NCBI GenBank assembly: GCA_021521415.1 | Contig: JAIQDT010005789.1 | Location: 103,226-167,225 of the forward strand | Direction of reading: 5' to 3' | Length of the DNA: 64,000 nt | DNA from: Bidens hawaiensis | Lineage: Eukaryota > Streptophyta > Magnoliopsida > Asterales > Asteraceae | In this document: piece by piece, positions 20,204-32,488 of the stretch | Layout: each line of letters begins with the position of its first letter | How positions within the stretch are numbered: position 1 is the first letter of the stretch | Position numbers and translations under genes: made by a program | The notes under the pieces: generated by a model | The model's input: only the letters and a program-made list of their open reading frames with translations | Told to the model about the DNA's origin: nothing | Databases searched by the model: none

Positions 20204-22932
20204 TGTGACATCCGTCAAATTTGAGTCTCGCGTTGTATTAGTTTGTAAACTTTTATTCCGTTTTAAAACCGACTCAACATTTTTAGAACTTATTTAATTA
20301 TTATATAATAATATTTTTGACCTCGATCATAAATAAATCGATGTTTGTCATATTATAGTGTCGTTAAGAAAAACGTAAGGGGCTTAAACTAATTTTCGTA
20401 AAGTTGTTACAAGTTATAAGAACCTTTAAAACTCGTTTTGAACATTGACTGAAACTTGGAGGGCGTTTTGTGAAAATATGCATACATATATAAACAACCG
20501 TAAACCTAATATCATAAGCAAAACCACACCAGCCTTCATCTTCTTCCTCCTTGATTCCGGCCGCCGCCGCCATCTCCGGCCACCACTTTCCACTACATCA
20601 CCACCATCTCAGCCACCCCTCAACCCGACACCACCACCCTCGCGTTCCGGCAGCCCTCCCCCTCCCTCGGCTCGTTTTTCCGGTGACCGGAAGGCTGGCC
20701 ACCGGTGTGTCGCACTCTCTCTCCCTCTCGCTGCGGTCTCTCCGACGCACTCTCTCTCACTCTCCGTCTCTCTCTATCTTTCTCTCTCGCTGTAACTCTC
20801 TCTCTCTCTTATCTCTTCGGCGCTCTCTCCCTCCCTCTCGCTGTAACTCTCTCTCCCGCTCGCTGCAGTCTCTCCGACGCACTCTCTCTCACTCTCCGTC
20901 TCTCTCTATCTTTCTCTCTCGCTGTAACTCTCTCTCTCTCTATCTCTTCGGCGCTCTCTCCCTCTCTACGGCTCTCTCTCTCTCTCTCTTTTTCCCTTCA
21001 TCCCTCCCTCCGGTTGCGGTTTCCATCTCCGACGACCTCATGAACATATAGTAGGTACAAGTTAATTTGGTTTTTGTTATTATTAATTTTTCATATATGG
21101 ATTGTCGGATTTAAATTGTTAATAATCGGATATATTGTTTGGTTATATACTTTGAAACGAGTTGGATGGACATAGTGTTGTTATAAATGGGTAATGGATA
21201 TACTAAGTTCTTATATGTTTAATTATTTTGGTTCGGTTGGTTTGTACGTAAGTTGTTGAACTAGAAGTCTCGGGTTCGGGTCTCATCCTATACCGGTTTT
21301 GGTATTATTAGTTTTATATACTTAACAAATTTATTTTCACTAATTAATACTAATATCACTACTTAGAAATTATTATTAGTATTTTTAAGTTTAACTTAAC
21401 ATTACATTTATTTAGTATTACTATTATATATTATTAATAATATTATTATTATTATCACTATTATTATAAATATTAAAGTTGTTATTAATATTATTAAAGA
21501 TTATATTATTATTATCTATCAAAATCATATTTTATAATTAATTACTAGCAATAGTATTAATATGGTTATTTTGTGAACTCGCTTAGAAATCGAACCAAAT
21601 GATATCATTTTTACTATCAATATTACTTATTATTATTACTATTTTTATCAACATCACTTTAAATTTGTATCAAAGATTTTTATTCCTTAACTATTATTAT
21701 TGTTATTATTTATAACAATTATTGTTATAATTATTACACGATATTAGTATTATTAGAAATAGTTATTGTTATTATTATTATGTTATATATGTATATATAT
21801 AACATATCTTTTTAGAATTATTATTATCATTACTATCCTATCATTAATAATATTATTGTAAACTTTGTTACCTATTCATTTTTATAAAATCGATCTCTTA
21901 AATTAAGTCCGTCTTGTTTCTATTTTGATATTGGTTTAGTTATTTAAAAGCCCAATAAAATGATAATATTTTATTTTAAATTATCAATTAAGTACGAGTC
22001 CCTAATCATTAACAAATTAACCGGTAATCCGATTTACAACCGAACCTCATCGTTCATTGTTTCCAATATAGTTTCATTATGGTTTCAAGTTCATTAATAT
22101 ATATTACGTTATTTATTTTAGCTAAGGTGTTTTTATCATTTCAAGTCGGATCTGTTGGTTTACCGTTCGAGCTTCATTTATTTATCTATTTATTTCTCGA
22201 TTCATCAGTTGAGGTGAGTACTTTCATACCCCTTTTTCCATCTTTCGTTTTGGGGTGACATTTCATACTTATCAAACTAAATGCTTCAATTACTTGAATC
22301 TTTAAACCCACAAACGTGATTGTATACTTTACTTGAATAATTGCTTGATTTGGTGTTCTATGCTTACATGCTATGTGCCTATGTGTTTATCGCTTTCATT
22401 CATGGGGAAGTCTATAAATTCGTGATCTATCTGGTATTCTCTTATAGCACGGTGTCGTTAACGTAATGCAATTAACGATATTCTATTAAATCCTAGACTA
22501 CTTGGCAACCTCTTGTAGCTAGGTGGCGCTAACGTAATTCTATTAGCGATTGTCAATTCATCCAAGTTGTTGCTTTTATTTATTGTTTTGTATACAAGTT
22601 TTGTGGCTTTTTACACTATATACTTATATGCTCAAACTTATGAATTGTTCACCAATCTTTGTGTTGACAAACTTTATTTTATGAAATGTTATAGGTTTGA
22701 CTTTTGTTGACTCGAGGACTTGATGAAAACGTTACCAAGACCATTAGGGTATTAGTAAAACGAACAATATGATTGTTACTGTATTCAAATTGTTTGTGTG
22801 AACGAGATGTGTTGATTATTGATTTATGAAATAAATGAGTTGATTAAATATTGTCACTTTAAATAGTGTTGTGTATTTGTCCAATCACATTGCACCCCGG
22901 CATTTTTCGCCGCCTTTGATCGAGGTGTGACA
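20204..22932 (+). mobile_element. Solo LTR of a Ty3/gypsy-type retrotransposon
   Basis: The segment begins TGTGACATCCGTCAAATTTG and ends CGAGGTGTGACA, and is flanked by a perfect 5-bp duplication AACAA (20199-20203 and 22933-22937). No internal coding region or second LTR is present, so it is a 2.73-kb solo LTR left by LTR-LTR recombination. A TATA-like TATATAAAC near 20488 is followed by a CT-rich, GC-richer leader (20540-21040) in which a ~125-bp block (CTCTCCGACGCACTCTC...) is duplicated. Open frames in the CT-rich tract are low-complexity and not genes. Its termini match those of the solo LTR at 42766-54720, read on the other strand. Confidence 0.8.
21231..21300 (+). other. tRNA/SINE-like segment inside the solo LTR
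   Basis: GGTTCGGTTGGTTTGTACG followed 40 nt later by GGGTTCGGGTCTCATCC resembles A and B boxes of a pol III promoter. There are no flanking duplications, so it may be a decayed SINE or chance. Confidence 0.25.
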
Positions 22933-22937
22933 AACAA

Positions 22938-23300
22938 TTAAACCCGGCTCTTTAACAGCATTCAACATGATCGGTTTGTTTTGCACGTGTTACCTATCTT
23001 TCTCGTATTAGCATTTAATTCAATTTAACGACTTTAGAGGTATATAACATTATAACGTCCCTAAAAAATTAGTTTCGTAATTTTCTCTTCAAAGAACCTA
23101 AACCCATATTGTATCAGCATATATACAAAAATGAGAATAGAACTATCTAAGCCTTTAAGAGGTGTCAAGGTTAATTAGTGCCCCAGTACTATTTAGCTCT
23201 TTAGCATTTGAGTGGTGTGACAACTAATCTAACTAACTTGGTACTCTTTTTCATCGGGTTCACTCTAGTGATCAAAGAGGCCACTTGTCATTTTTAAAAC
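22938..23300. other. Spacer without recognised features
   Basis: AT-rich DNA between the solo LTR and a hAT-type MITE. Nothing recognised. Confidence 0.5.
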
Positions 23301-23308
23301 TAAATAGT

Positions 23309-23529
23309 CAGTGGCGAAGCTTAGACGAAGATGTCGAGGGGGCTGGACGAAAATAAACATTAAAAAAACCATAAATGGAGGGGGGCGAGATCAAGTTTCG
23401 GTTGAAAACGGGAAAATTTACACTATGTATAAAAATGTCGGACGAAAACAAGTAAATTTACACTATCATGCAAAAAAAAAAACAAAGGATGCCGGGGTCA
23501 CCCCTAGCCCCAACTATCCTTTGCCCATG
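23309..23529. mobile_element. hAT-type MITE, CAGTGGCGAAGC family, with perfect TSD
   Basis: Left end CAGTGGCGAAGCTTAG, right end CTTTGCCCATG, flanked by perfect octamers TAAATAGT (23301-23308 and 23530-23537). It carries the family's internal blocks (GGGGGGCGAG, TTTCGGTTGAAAACGGG, AAATTTACACTAT, GGGGTCACCCCTAGCCCC). The 8-bp duplication and CA...TG-type ends support hAT. The open frame inside is not a gene. Confidence 0.8.
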
Positions 23530-23537
23530 TAAATAGT

Positions 23538-24693
23538 CAACAACAAATGTGTCTTTTCAAACATGCGACTAGATTGTCAACAACACTAGATTATTTCAAA
23601 TTATCCGAAATAACAACCTATAATATGCGATAAAATAATTTGTTAACAACACATGTTGAGCAAGTAATTCACAGTTTGGTGTAAATATGATGATGATGAT
23701 GATGATAATAATAATAATAATAAATAAATAAATAAAACAATTCTTTGCATTAGTGAATAGCGTCAATTAACATAAAACAACTAAATATGTCTTTTCAACG
23801 TGCCAGTAGACTCGGACATGTTTACTCGGATAAGTTCCCAACCAATAAAAAAATGTGTCTTTTCGAACATGCCACAAGATTCGGACACGTCTACTCGGAC
23901 GGGGATGAGGATGAGATACTGATCAACCATAAAAGCAGTAAACACAAAAATCATATAGCAATTAACAATTAACCGAGCAAATCACAACAACGCAAATAAG
24001 GGAATTGTATTTGAGTGAAATAATAATAATAATAATAATAATAATAGTTTCTAGTACGCATAATGCCCTCAAAAATAAAAATAGGAAAATGGAATGTGAT
24101 TACTCACCTTATAATAGTTAAAGGCGGACGATAACGAGGAGACGGTTAAAACAAACAAGTTAAGCAGTAACGCAAGGAGTCTTGACGATAAGCCTTGGTT
24201 TTAATTTTAAGGTTATAATTGAAATAAATAATCTCACGATATAAATGAACAAGACATGCCATGATGAGTTTATAATAAATTTGAGATTGTTAAGGCGTTA
24301 AATATATTTTATATCAACTTTATTGAAATTGAATTGAAAGCGTAAGCGGTTAAAATATTCTTATAAGTTACTTATCGATTTTTTTAAACAATAAAAAAAC
24401 AAATAGCATTACATATTTATATATTAAATGAAAACTTGTTTTGAAAGTTTAGTGGTGATCGGTTCATTTAGACGAATAAAACTATTTTTAGTATATTTAT
24501 TTATAAAATCATATTAGGTTCACTCGGAAAAATATATAGTTTTTTATAACTTAAATTATATATGTATGTATACGGAAATGTTTACACGAGATCGAGCACA
24601 TTTTGAGAGTTTAACGGTATTCATTTCATTAAACGATTGAAAATTGTTATTAGTATTAATAAAGTAAATAAAAGATATATTAAAATCTACCTA
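23538..24693. other. AT-rich stretch with microsatellites and a short repeated motif
   Basis: (GAT)n/(AAT)n tracts lie at about 23690-23730 and 24023-24047. A motif like TGTCTTTTCRAACATGCSAC occurs three times (about 23552, 23789, 23855), twice with a nearby CGGACAYGTYTACTCGGA. No gene supported. Confidence 0.45.
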
Positions 24694-25521
24694 TCCACCT
24701 ATACTAATAAAAGAAAATAATTCTGACACATGATATTTTGAGGTTAATTCTCACTATCAAATTCCTTTCAAAATCACTTCTATTCTATTAATGAAAAAGA
24801 AAAAAAATCTTGGTTTTAAATATATAGTATTGATTATAAATTCAACATTTGGTCAATCTCTATTGAATGGATCATTAATACAATAAATTATATTTTAAAC
24901 ATACTTAATATAAAAAAAATAGTATAATAATTATGTGTCATAAATATATTTTCTTTAAGATTGAAATGTATATATAAATGAGTTTATGTTTAAAGAGTAC
25001 ATTAACATTCAATTTTTGAGACATCTTCATATTATGAAGAATGCTATAATAATTTTTTTAGTTTCTTTTACAAATATTTAGTCTTAAAAATCATAGACAA
25101 ATTTTCCTTTTTTTATATTTATCATAAAACTATTGTAATCGTTGAACAAAAGTGTGTTTATAAGGACAACATGAAAGTTGTTTAAAAAGGAAAATTTGTT
25201 GTCTTTTTTGTCTATGGCCGGGTATGGAACGTATAACATTTTTGTGAAAGAATTTAGCTACGTCTTTCACATCAAAATGCCTCATTGTTTTAAGTGTTGT
25301 TTCCACTGACATTGTTTCATTATTGTATACCGATAGTAGAACAACCCATTCTCGATTTTAAATTCAAATATATTTGATGATATGAAACGATTATATTTGT
25401 AATATATTTTTTTTACATAATATAAAGAGACTTAATTATCTTTTTTTTTATTTGTATTAACTTATTCATTGTGATTTATACATTAATTTATCCCGTGTAA
25501 TACACGGGTTTCTAAAGCTAG
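24694..25521 (+). mobile_element. Non-autonomous Helitron
   Basis: Begins TCCACCTATACTAATAAAAG after an A and ends CTAG before a T, as expected for insertion between A and T. The 3' end has the hairpin CCCGTGTAATACACGGG (25492-25508) 9 nt before CTAG. The 828-bp interior is AT-rich; a 60-residue minus-strand frame at 25130-25312 is unrecognised. No Rep/helicase sequence, so it depends on an autonomous partner. Confidence 0.75.
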
Positions 25522-25534
25522 TTAAGATAATATG

Positions 25535-25645
25535 AAATAAAAAAACAAAAAATAAAAAACATACAAAACCGAGTTTAGGGGGTTTGAACCTGCGCCCTGG
25601 CCTTTCACCATCTGGCTGGGCCAGAATAATTAAATCCACAAGATG
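25535..25645 (-). mobile_element. SINE-like, tRNA-related segment
   Basis: On the minus strand GGCCCAGCCAGATGGTGAAA is followed by GCGCAGGTTCAAACCCCC, spaced like pol III A and B boxes, then a T-rich tail. No target duplication identified, so the SINE call is tentative. Confidence 0.4.
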
Positions 25646-27170
25646 CACACACGTGCTCAATTCCCAAAAAGCATGCTCATGTGATACAAGAGTCTAAGGT
25701 GGGTGAGTCGTATATGCATTTTTCAACATTCCATCGTAACCTTGTTTTAAATTTGTTTCTTTGCAAGTTGATATAATTAATAATAATGTTATGGGTTTTA
25801 AATTTTGTTGCTAGCAATTGAAAGTTTGACACGGTAACGGCCACAATAATAACAGTGATAATATAGTAATGTTGGTTTTGGGTTATAATTAATACAATAA
25901 TTGGAGCCTACTATTAATTAGTACATCCTTAATTTAGTGAGACGTCATATATAAACTTTTATGACAAATTACTCCTCAAAAAACAATGTGGAACAACATA
26001 TATAGACTACTATCTCCTTATCAATATTTCACCTCGTGATAATATGTATACATGCGACGCCGAAACACCGTAACTTTGTTTTAAGTAGAAGTAGGATTGG
26101 TTTTGTCATTTAAAAGAGATGGCAGTGCAACTTATTGGTCGCTTACCTGTGTTACGTAATTTATATTATTTATATTTATGTTTTATTATTATTTTCAACT
26201 TAGGGATTGGTATGTTATTTTGGTTTAGTTGAGGGTGTCTTTTGTAATTGAAAGTCTATTTAGTTACGTTTGATTTGGAATGAAGATGAGAATGTTTTGA
26301 GTTAATATTTCTTCTTCTATTTTGGTTTCTTCTTCTCCAATCTTCCTAACCGTATCAACTAGCCTCTCTATTATTATTGGATCCTTTTGTTCAACATTTT
26401 TTAATGTTCGATCTTAAAAGGATCATTTAACAGTCTAGCATATGAAAGAAAAATCTAAAGGTCAATGGATGTCGATAAAACTAGCTATAACACTATACGG
26501 TGTGGGGTTTAAGGGGTGGTTTGAGTGGTTAACACCGCGCCAGGGCGGTAAAAAGGTGACGGTACTGTGGTGGGCGGTGTCCAGCTAATGAGGCGATAAT
26601 TCGTACTTTCTCTTTTTCTCATACACACGTACACATATATATTTATATATTATAAAATAAAATAAAAAATAAGACTTTAACCCACAACATGACTTTCATA
26701 AAAAGAGTTTTAAAAACGTTTTCTTTATAACGATGACGTAAAAGGAAGATAAAGCCCTCCACAACACGAATTTCTAAGTGATAATATTCCATAACCATTG
26801 ATGTTTGAAAATTGGTTTGATCAAGAGATGCACACAATTACATTATTACAAAAGTAGAGTTTTTTTTTTCTTTTTTCAAAGGTAAGGATAATGTCTGAAA
26901 GAGGCCACGTGACCGATGTGTTGTTGAAAGCGGTGCATGTTAAACTAGAGGAAAATATATCCTCCATGGGTTATTTAAAATTCATTCTTCTGCCCAAAGT
27001 TGTGGGTTCACATGTATCTATTGTTATATTAATTTATATATTATACATGTAATATATTATTGTTGTTTAGTTGAGAGTCGGTATTGGTTTTATATTCATA
27101 TTCATAGTTTCATACTTTAGTCTGGGACAAATGATTATTTAAGAATAAATATTTTTTGTTCCGATATTAA
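25646..27170. other. AT-rich intergenic stretch
   Basis: No gene. At 26500-26610 a GC-richer block (ACGGTGTGGGGTTTAAGG... AACACCGCGCCAGGGCGG) resembles an end of a Harbinger-type element, but I find no matching opposite end. Confidence 0.35.
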
Positions 27171-27864
27171 GGCTGAGGGATGTGGGGCTTCAACGCGGGC
27201 GCTAGAGCCCCTCCGCTCGCGCCCCCAGGCGCTAACACCACACCACAAGGACGCTAGCGGGGCGCTAACGGGGCGTTAGCGTGAAAAACAATGCAGGCGT
27301 GAGCCGGTTAGCGGGAGAAGAGAGAGAGAAATGTACATAGGTTTTAGCAAAAGAGCCGTTGAGCTCATATTAAATTAAAAAAAATTATTTTCTTAAACTT
27401 TTATATATACCTTTATAAAATATACTCCATTTCACAATTATACACCTATCCTCCTAAAATTCTCTCAAAATTAACACAAAAAAATGTCGTGGTACTCGTC
27501 TGATTCCGACTCCTCCGAAGAGGATGATTTGCTTCTTCATATAGGGGAAGTTTTGACCGCAACTGTGGTGGATGATTTGTTTTTTTTTGTAATTTGAATT
27601 TTAGATATTAATGTGTTTTTTTATTAATGTGTGTTTTTTTTAATAATTTATGAGTTTTTTTAATAATACGTTGTTTGAATATATTTATAAAAAAATAAAA
27701 GAAAAAAAAAATTCGCTGGAGCCCCTGCTGGAGCCCCTCCACACCAGGGGGCAGGGGCTCTAACACCCCCTTACCCAGTTTCTCTCTCTGCCACACGTCA
27801 TAATATTATTGGTTCTTGGCTCTTAGAGCTCCCATTAGAGCCCCCATTAAAACCCCCCACAACC
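27171..27864 (+). mobile_element. PIF/Harbinger deletion derivative (ALP1-like type)
   Basis: The left end (GGCTGAGGGATGTGGGGCTT) and the right end read inversely (GGTTGTGGGGGGTTTTAATG) are imperfect inverted repeats of about 35 bp. Flanking trinucleotides are TAA and TTA, compatible with the TWA target of this superfamily. Subterminal regions are rich in GGGGCGCTAACGG/GAGCCCCT motifs. The interior keeps a TATA-like TTATAAAATA near 27413, a leader, an ATG and a short N-terminal coding piece, then AT-rich DNA. The transposase body is gone. Confidence 0.6.
27484..27597 (+). pseudogene. N-terminal fragment of a Harbinger-associated (ALP1-like) protein
   Basis: A 37-codon frame begins MSWYSSDSDSSEEDDLLLHI and stops within the element. 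Ser/Asp/Glu-rich starts like this are common at the N-terminus of ALP1/HARBI1-like nucleases in composites (recalled). The leader and TATA are intact, so the fragment could be transcribed, but it lacks catalytic residues. Confidence 0.4.
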
Positions 27865-27879
27865 TTAGTCTAATCTACA

Positions 27880-28140
27880 TCATCATCGTCATCATCAACG
27901 TACTTAGTATATCCCACCAATAGCAAAGCTATGGTAGGGTCTGAGGAGGGTAAGATGTAGGCAGCCTTACCTCTACCCCATAGGGATAGAGAGGCTGCTT
28001 CCGGTGAGACCCCCGGCTCGATAGTAGTTTTGCATCAAGCCTTAGACATAAGGCACATAGCACTCAATCATCAGGACATCGGCTGATCGGTGCATGTACC
28101 CTTATCTTTCAGCTATCAACGCCACTACATGATGCCTGAT
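27880..28140 (-). mobile_element. SINE-type repeat with (GAT)n-like tail
   Basis: On the minus strand the segment has CGAGCCGGGGGTCTCACCGG, CTGCCTACATCTTACCCTCC and CAGACCCTACC, ending in GGTGGGATATACTAAG and a GATGATGACGATGATG tail. I recognise this 3' half from dispersed TS-like SINE repeats in asterid plants (from memory). Exact ends and target duplication are not resolved. Confidence 0.55.
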
Positions 28141-28641
28141 TAACCGTCCGTCACTTTTAACGTTATTTTCACGAGATTAGTAAAATAACGTCAAAATTAG
28201 TGCAATTTCACTTTTGCCCGCCCGAGGGTTCACATATATACATCATATGTGCGCACCGCAAACAAGGCTAAAGTATTGCAACTTGTTACTAAATAACATA
28301 TGCTCTCCCTACAAAAACAAATAAAATAACACCAAAAAACTCAACCACTCTTGTTTTCATATATTATTATACACACATTAGTTAAAGTTAATATTATTAT
28401 CATTGATAGCCCACCTCAAAAGCAAAATGATGTTGTCTATAATCATGATGATAATTGACTTGACAACAAACACCATCATCATCACCATCACCATCACCAT
28501 CACCACCACTCTCATTTGCTACATACCAAAATAACCAAACCAAACCAAATCTTCTTTTATTCTACTCCATTAAATACTCATCATAGCTTTTCAGTTTTTA
28601 AAATTACACCTTCCATCCATACTTCATCTATCTATCTATTA
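28141..28641. other. Upstream region of the receptor kinase gene
   Basis: Contains a (CAT/CAC)n microsatellite at about 28474-28511 and a leader before the ATG at 28642. The coding frame is open upstream to 28516, but that extension would place about 42 residues before the signal peptide, so the later ATG is chosen. No TATA box convincingly stands out. Confidence 0.4.
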
Positions 28642-31600
28642 ATGAGGAGGCTAAAGTTTGACTTAGTCTACTACTACTTATTATCAATAGTAACTATTGC
28701 AACTTGTTTCTACTCAGGCTCTAGCTTGAACTCGGACGGTCAAACATTACTCTCTCTCGCACGCCACTGGGTTTCCATACCCCAGACGTGGAACGTGTCT
28801 CACCCGGACCCTTGTCTATGGTTAGGCGTCGTCTGCGACCCTAAACTTAACCTCGTGGTCTCTTTAAACCTTTCAAACTCTAATATTGTGGGTGAACTGG
28901 GACGAGAGATATCCCAGTTAACCCATCTAAAGTTGTTGAACTTAAGCTCTAACCGTATTTCTGGCACCATCCCTCCACAGATATCCAACTGCACTCGCCT
29001 TCAGTACCTCGACCTCTCTCTTAACCTCCTTTCGGGTAACATACCCCACACACTGGGTACTGGTACCAGTTTAACATACGTTAGTCTTTTTAACAACTCA
29101 CTCAACGGTTCTTTACCCGAATCCATGTTTAATAATCCAACTTTACACACTCTTCGCGTCAGCTCTAACCGCCTCGCCGGCTTCATCCCATCCGACTTTC
29201 GAAACGCCACGAGCCTACACAAACTATGCATAGATAACAATCACTTTTCTGGCACTTTACCTCACCGCTTAAACAAACTCGCTTATTTAGACGCTAATAA
29301 CGCTGGCTTTCGAGGTGTAACAATTCCTCTTGGTAATAGTTGTAACAATTTAGTGTATTTGGATTTGTCTAATAACCAGTTTGTTGGTGGGATTCCACCT
29401 GAACTAGCAAACTGCACTAACCTCCAGCAGGTGGCAATTGTGGGCTGCGGGTTAACCGGTTCCATACCCTCGTCTTTTGGTCGACTCACTCATTTAAATT
29501 TACTTTACTTTTCGATAAACCAATTGTCTGGAAAGATACCCGTTGAGCTAGCTAACCTCACTGCCTTGAGGGATCTCCAGCTAGACCAAAACGAACTCGA
29601 GGGTACTCTTCCGAGTGAGCTCGGTAGGCTTAACTTGACAGCCCTGTTATTGTTTTCCAACCGCTTCACCGGCGAGGTTCCTATGAGTATTTGGAAAATG
29701 AAAACGTTGGAAAAGCTTTGTATTTACGACAACCGTCTTTTCGGTGAACTGCCCGTTGAGGCGACTCGGCTTACACGTTTACAAGAGTTTACTCTGTTTG
29801 ATAATCAGTTTTCAGGTGTCATACCCCAAAGCTTAGGAGCCAATGGTAGTCTTGTTATACTGGATTTTTATAACAATTCATTTACTGGACCAATCCCGAA
29901 AAATCTCTGCGATGGCAACCGACTCGAGAAGCTGGTTTTAGCATTTAATTTTTTAGAAGGGGGTATTCCTTCGGAGTATGGAAATTGTTCGAGTCTTAAA
30001 AGGGTCATTATAAATAACAGTAATCTCACTGGGGCGCTTCCGGACTTTGTTAATAATCCAAACTTGTCATACCTTGATCTAGAGGGCAACGGGTTCACCG
30101 GACAAATTCCTAGTAGTATTGGTAAGCTTAGTAATGTAACAGTAATTAATCTGTCAATGAATAAGTTGTCGGGTGTTTTACCGCGGGAAATAGGAAACCT
30201 TATGCAGCTTCAGGCTCTAGATCTCTCAGACAATGAGCTACAAGGTCCTTTGCCACCTCAGCTAGCCACGTGCACAAAGTTGTTGAATTTTGATGTAAGT
30301 CGTAACTCGTTTAATGGTTCCATCCCAACTACTTTACGGGCCATGTCCGGGTTATTGACTCTTGACTTGAGTGAAAATCAGTTTACGGGTGGCATTCCGT
30401 CTTTCGTATATGAATTCAAAGCGCTGACGGATCTTCAACTTGGTGGAAACCCGTTAGGCGGACGTGTACCTGTGTCGATAGCAGAGCTAAAGACACTTGT
30501 CACTTTAAATATAAGCAACAATGGTTTGACAGGTGGTATCCCCAAAGGTTTTAATAAGCTGGTGATGTTAGAGAAGTTCGACGTTTCGTATAACTATCTA
30601 ACTGACACATTAGCACCACTTTCAGAGCTTCGTTCGTTAACCGACGTCAACGTCTCATACAATCTCTTCACGGGCCCGATACCAGAGAATCTGGTAAGGA
30701 TTCTGAACTCGTCCGTTTATTCATTCATGGGAAATCCAGGTCTTTGTGTCGAGTGTGGACTGAATAACTGTGATGCAGCCAGCAGAAAGCTGAGGCGTTG
30801 TACCACCGAGTCAAACAGACAAAAAGGTCTTACGAAGTTCCAAACCGCAATGGTGGCTCTTGGGACATCAGCATTTTTGTTTTCAGTTGTTATTGGGCTC
30901 GGTTTGTTGTGCCAATCCCGGAAAAGAGAAAAACATGGCATCGAGGAAATGTATAGTGTTAAGGACGATAAAGGGGATAGTTATCTGTTTCACCAAGTAA
31001 TGGAAGCCACAGACGATCTACACGATAGCTACATTATTGGTAGAGGGGCCCACGGGACCGTGTACAAGGCGTCACTGGGTCCTGAGGGGGTGTATGCTGT
31101 AAAGAAAGTAATGTTTGGAAGCAGTAAAGAAGGAAGCACGAGCATGGTTCGGGAGATTGAGACGATTGGGAAGGTGAGACATAGAAATCTTGTGAAATTG
31201 GAGGATTTTTGGATGAAAAACGATTACGGTTTGATATTATACAAGTATATGCATAATGGTAGTCTTCATGATATTCTGCATGAGGGGCATCCGCCTCCGT
31301 TTTTAGACTGGAGCATTCGTTGTAACATAGCTCTTGGAACCGCCCATGGTTTAGCATATCTGCATTTTGACTGTGATCCGCCTATAGTTCATAGAGATAT
31401 TAAGCCCATGAATATTCTTTTGGATGCTGAGTTGGAACCTCACATCTCAGATTTCGGCATTGCAAAGCTTCTAGATCAATCATCCGTCGCGCTCATGAGT
31501 GGCACATTGAGGGGCACCATTGGCTACATTGCCCCAGGTAAAGTAACTAGTTAGCTTGCTTTTACTAAGAGGTGACAAATGTGACCCATTGGGTTGAATG

Positions 31601-32488
31601 AGTTGTATTCAAATGTATGTAATGGGTCAGAATTGATCAAACTAAAAAAGGAAAATGATTGAAACGGGTCAAAACAGGTTGACAATTCTCAAGTTTTTAT
31701 TTTTTTTATGGAACGAGAAAACGGAGGAAACTTTTTAATATTTTTAATTTGTTAGTTTTTTATTTATATTTCGAGTTATGATTTTTTAATTATTTTTTAT
31801 GAATTTTTTAATGAAGTTTTTGAAATGGGTCAAAATGGGTTGAGATTTTAAAAACCCCTCGTTAAAAAATTCAAAAAAAAAGTTAAAAAATCATAACTCG
31901 AAATATAAATCAAAAACTAAAAAAGTAAATATACTAAATGTTTCCTCCGTTTTTCTCGTTCCATAAAAAATTAAAAAAAAAAACTTGAGAAATTTCAACC
32001 CGTTTTGACCCGTTTCAGTCATTTTCTTTTTTTATTCTGACCCATTATATACATTTTAATACAACTCATTCAACCCAATGGATCACATTTGCCACTCCTA
32101 CAGTTTTAATGATTGATTTATTGATAATGATAATATTAATATTTGGACAGAAAACGCATTTAGTTCAACCAAAAGCAAGGAGTCTGACGTGTACAGTTAC
32201 GGGGTTGTGTTACTAGAACTGATAACCAGGAAGAGGGCAGTCGATCCTTCATTTGAAGATGGAGTGGACATTGTGAGGTGGGTGCGGTCCGTTTGGCATG
32301 AAACTAAACAGCTAGAGGAGGTTGTGGATGATGCAGGAGGGCTTTACGACGTAAAGGAACAAGTGACGGAAATGCTTCAGCTTGCTTTGAGGTGTACACA
32401 AACCGAACCAAGCAGAAGACCATCAATGAGAGACATCGTTAAAGAGTTGGAAGATGTGTATGCGGAAATCAGGAGCAACCTTAAGTAG
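28642..32488 (+). CDS. LRR receptor-like kinase of the PEPR (Pep receptor) type, two exons
   Basis: Exons 28642-31537 and 32151-32488 (donor CAG|GTAAAG, acceptor ACAG|AAAACG, phase 1) give 1077 residues. In order: signal peptide (about 1-28), N-terminal cap (DPCLWLGVVCDPK), a long run of ~24-residue leucine-rich repeats (NLSSNRISGTIP type) to about residue 690, a Cys-containing spacer, one transmembrane helix (about 735-757), and a Ser/Thr kinase from about residue 797. Visible kinase residues: glycine loop GRGAHGTVY, Lys821 (YAVKK), HRD at 917-919 (HRDIKPMNILL), DFG at 937-939. The intron lies in GYIAPE, where PEPR genes are split. Length and the ESDVYSYGVVLLELITRKRAVD stretch fit PEPR1/2, which sense Pep danger peptides and trigger immunity at the plasma membrane with BAK1-type co-receptors. 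No lesions seen. Confidence 0.88.
31570..32101. mobile_element. Foldback MITE filling the receptor-kinase intron
   Basis: The left arm from GGTGACAAATGTGACCCATT and the right arm ending AATGGATCACATTTGCCACT are inverted repeats of roughly 260 bp each with a short centre near 31835-31855. Inner landmarks match inversely, for example ATGGAACGAGAAAACGGAGG versus CTCCGTTTTTCTCGTTCCAT. It makes up most of the 613-bp intron, between donor and acceptor. No clear target duplication. Confidence 0.75.

Noticed and set aside
20445..21051. Three overlapping open frames of 112-166 codons
   Set aside because: They are low-complexity translations of a CT-rich repeat inside a solo LTR, with no domain signal.
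23311..23532. 73-codon frame at a MITE
   Set aside because: It coincides almost exactly with a hAT-type MITE that has a perfect target duplication.
28800..31357. Several minus-strand open frames of 64-107 codons
   Set aside because: They are antisense shadows of the receptor-kinase exon.
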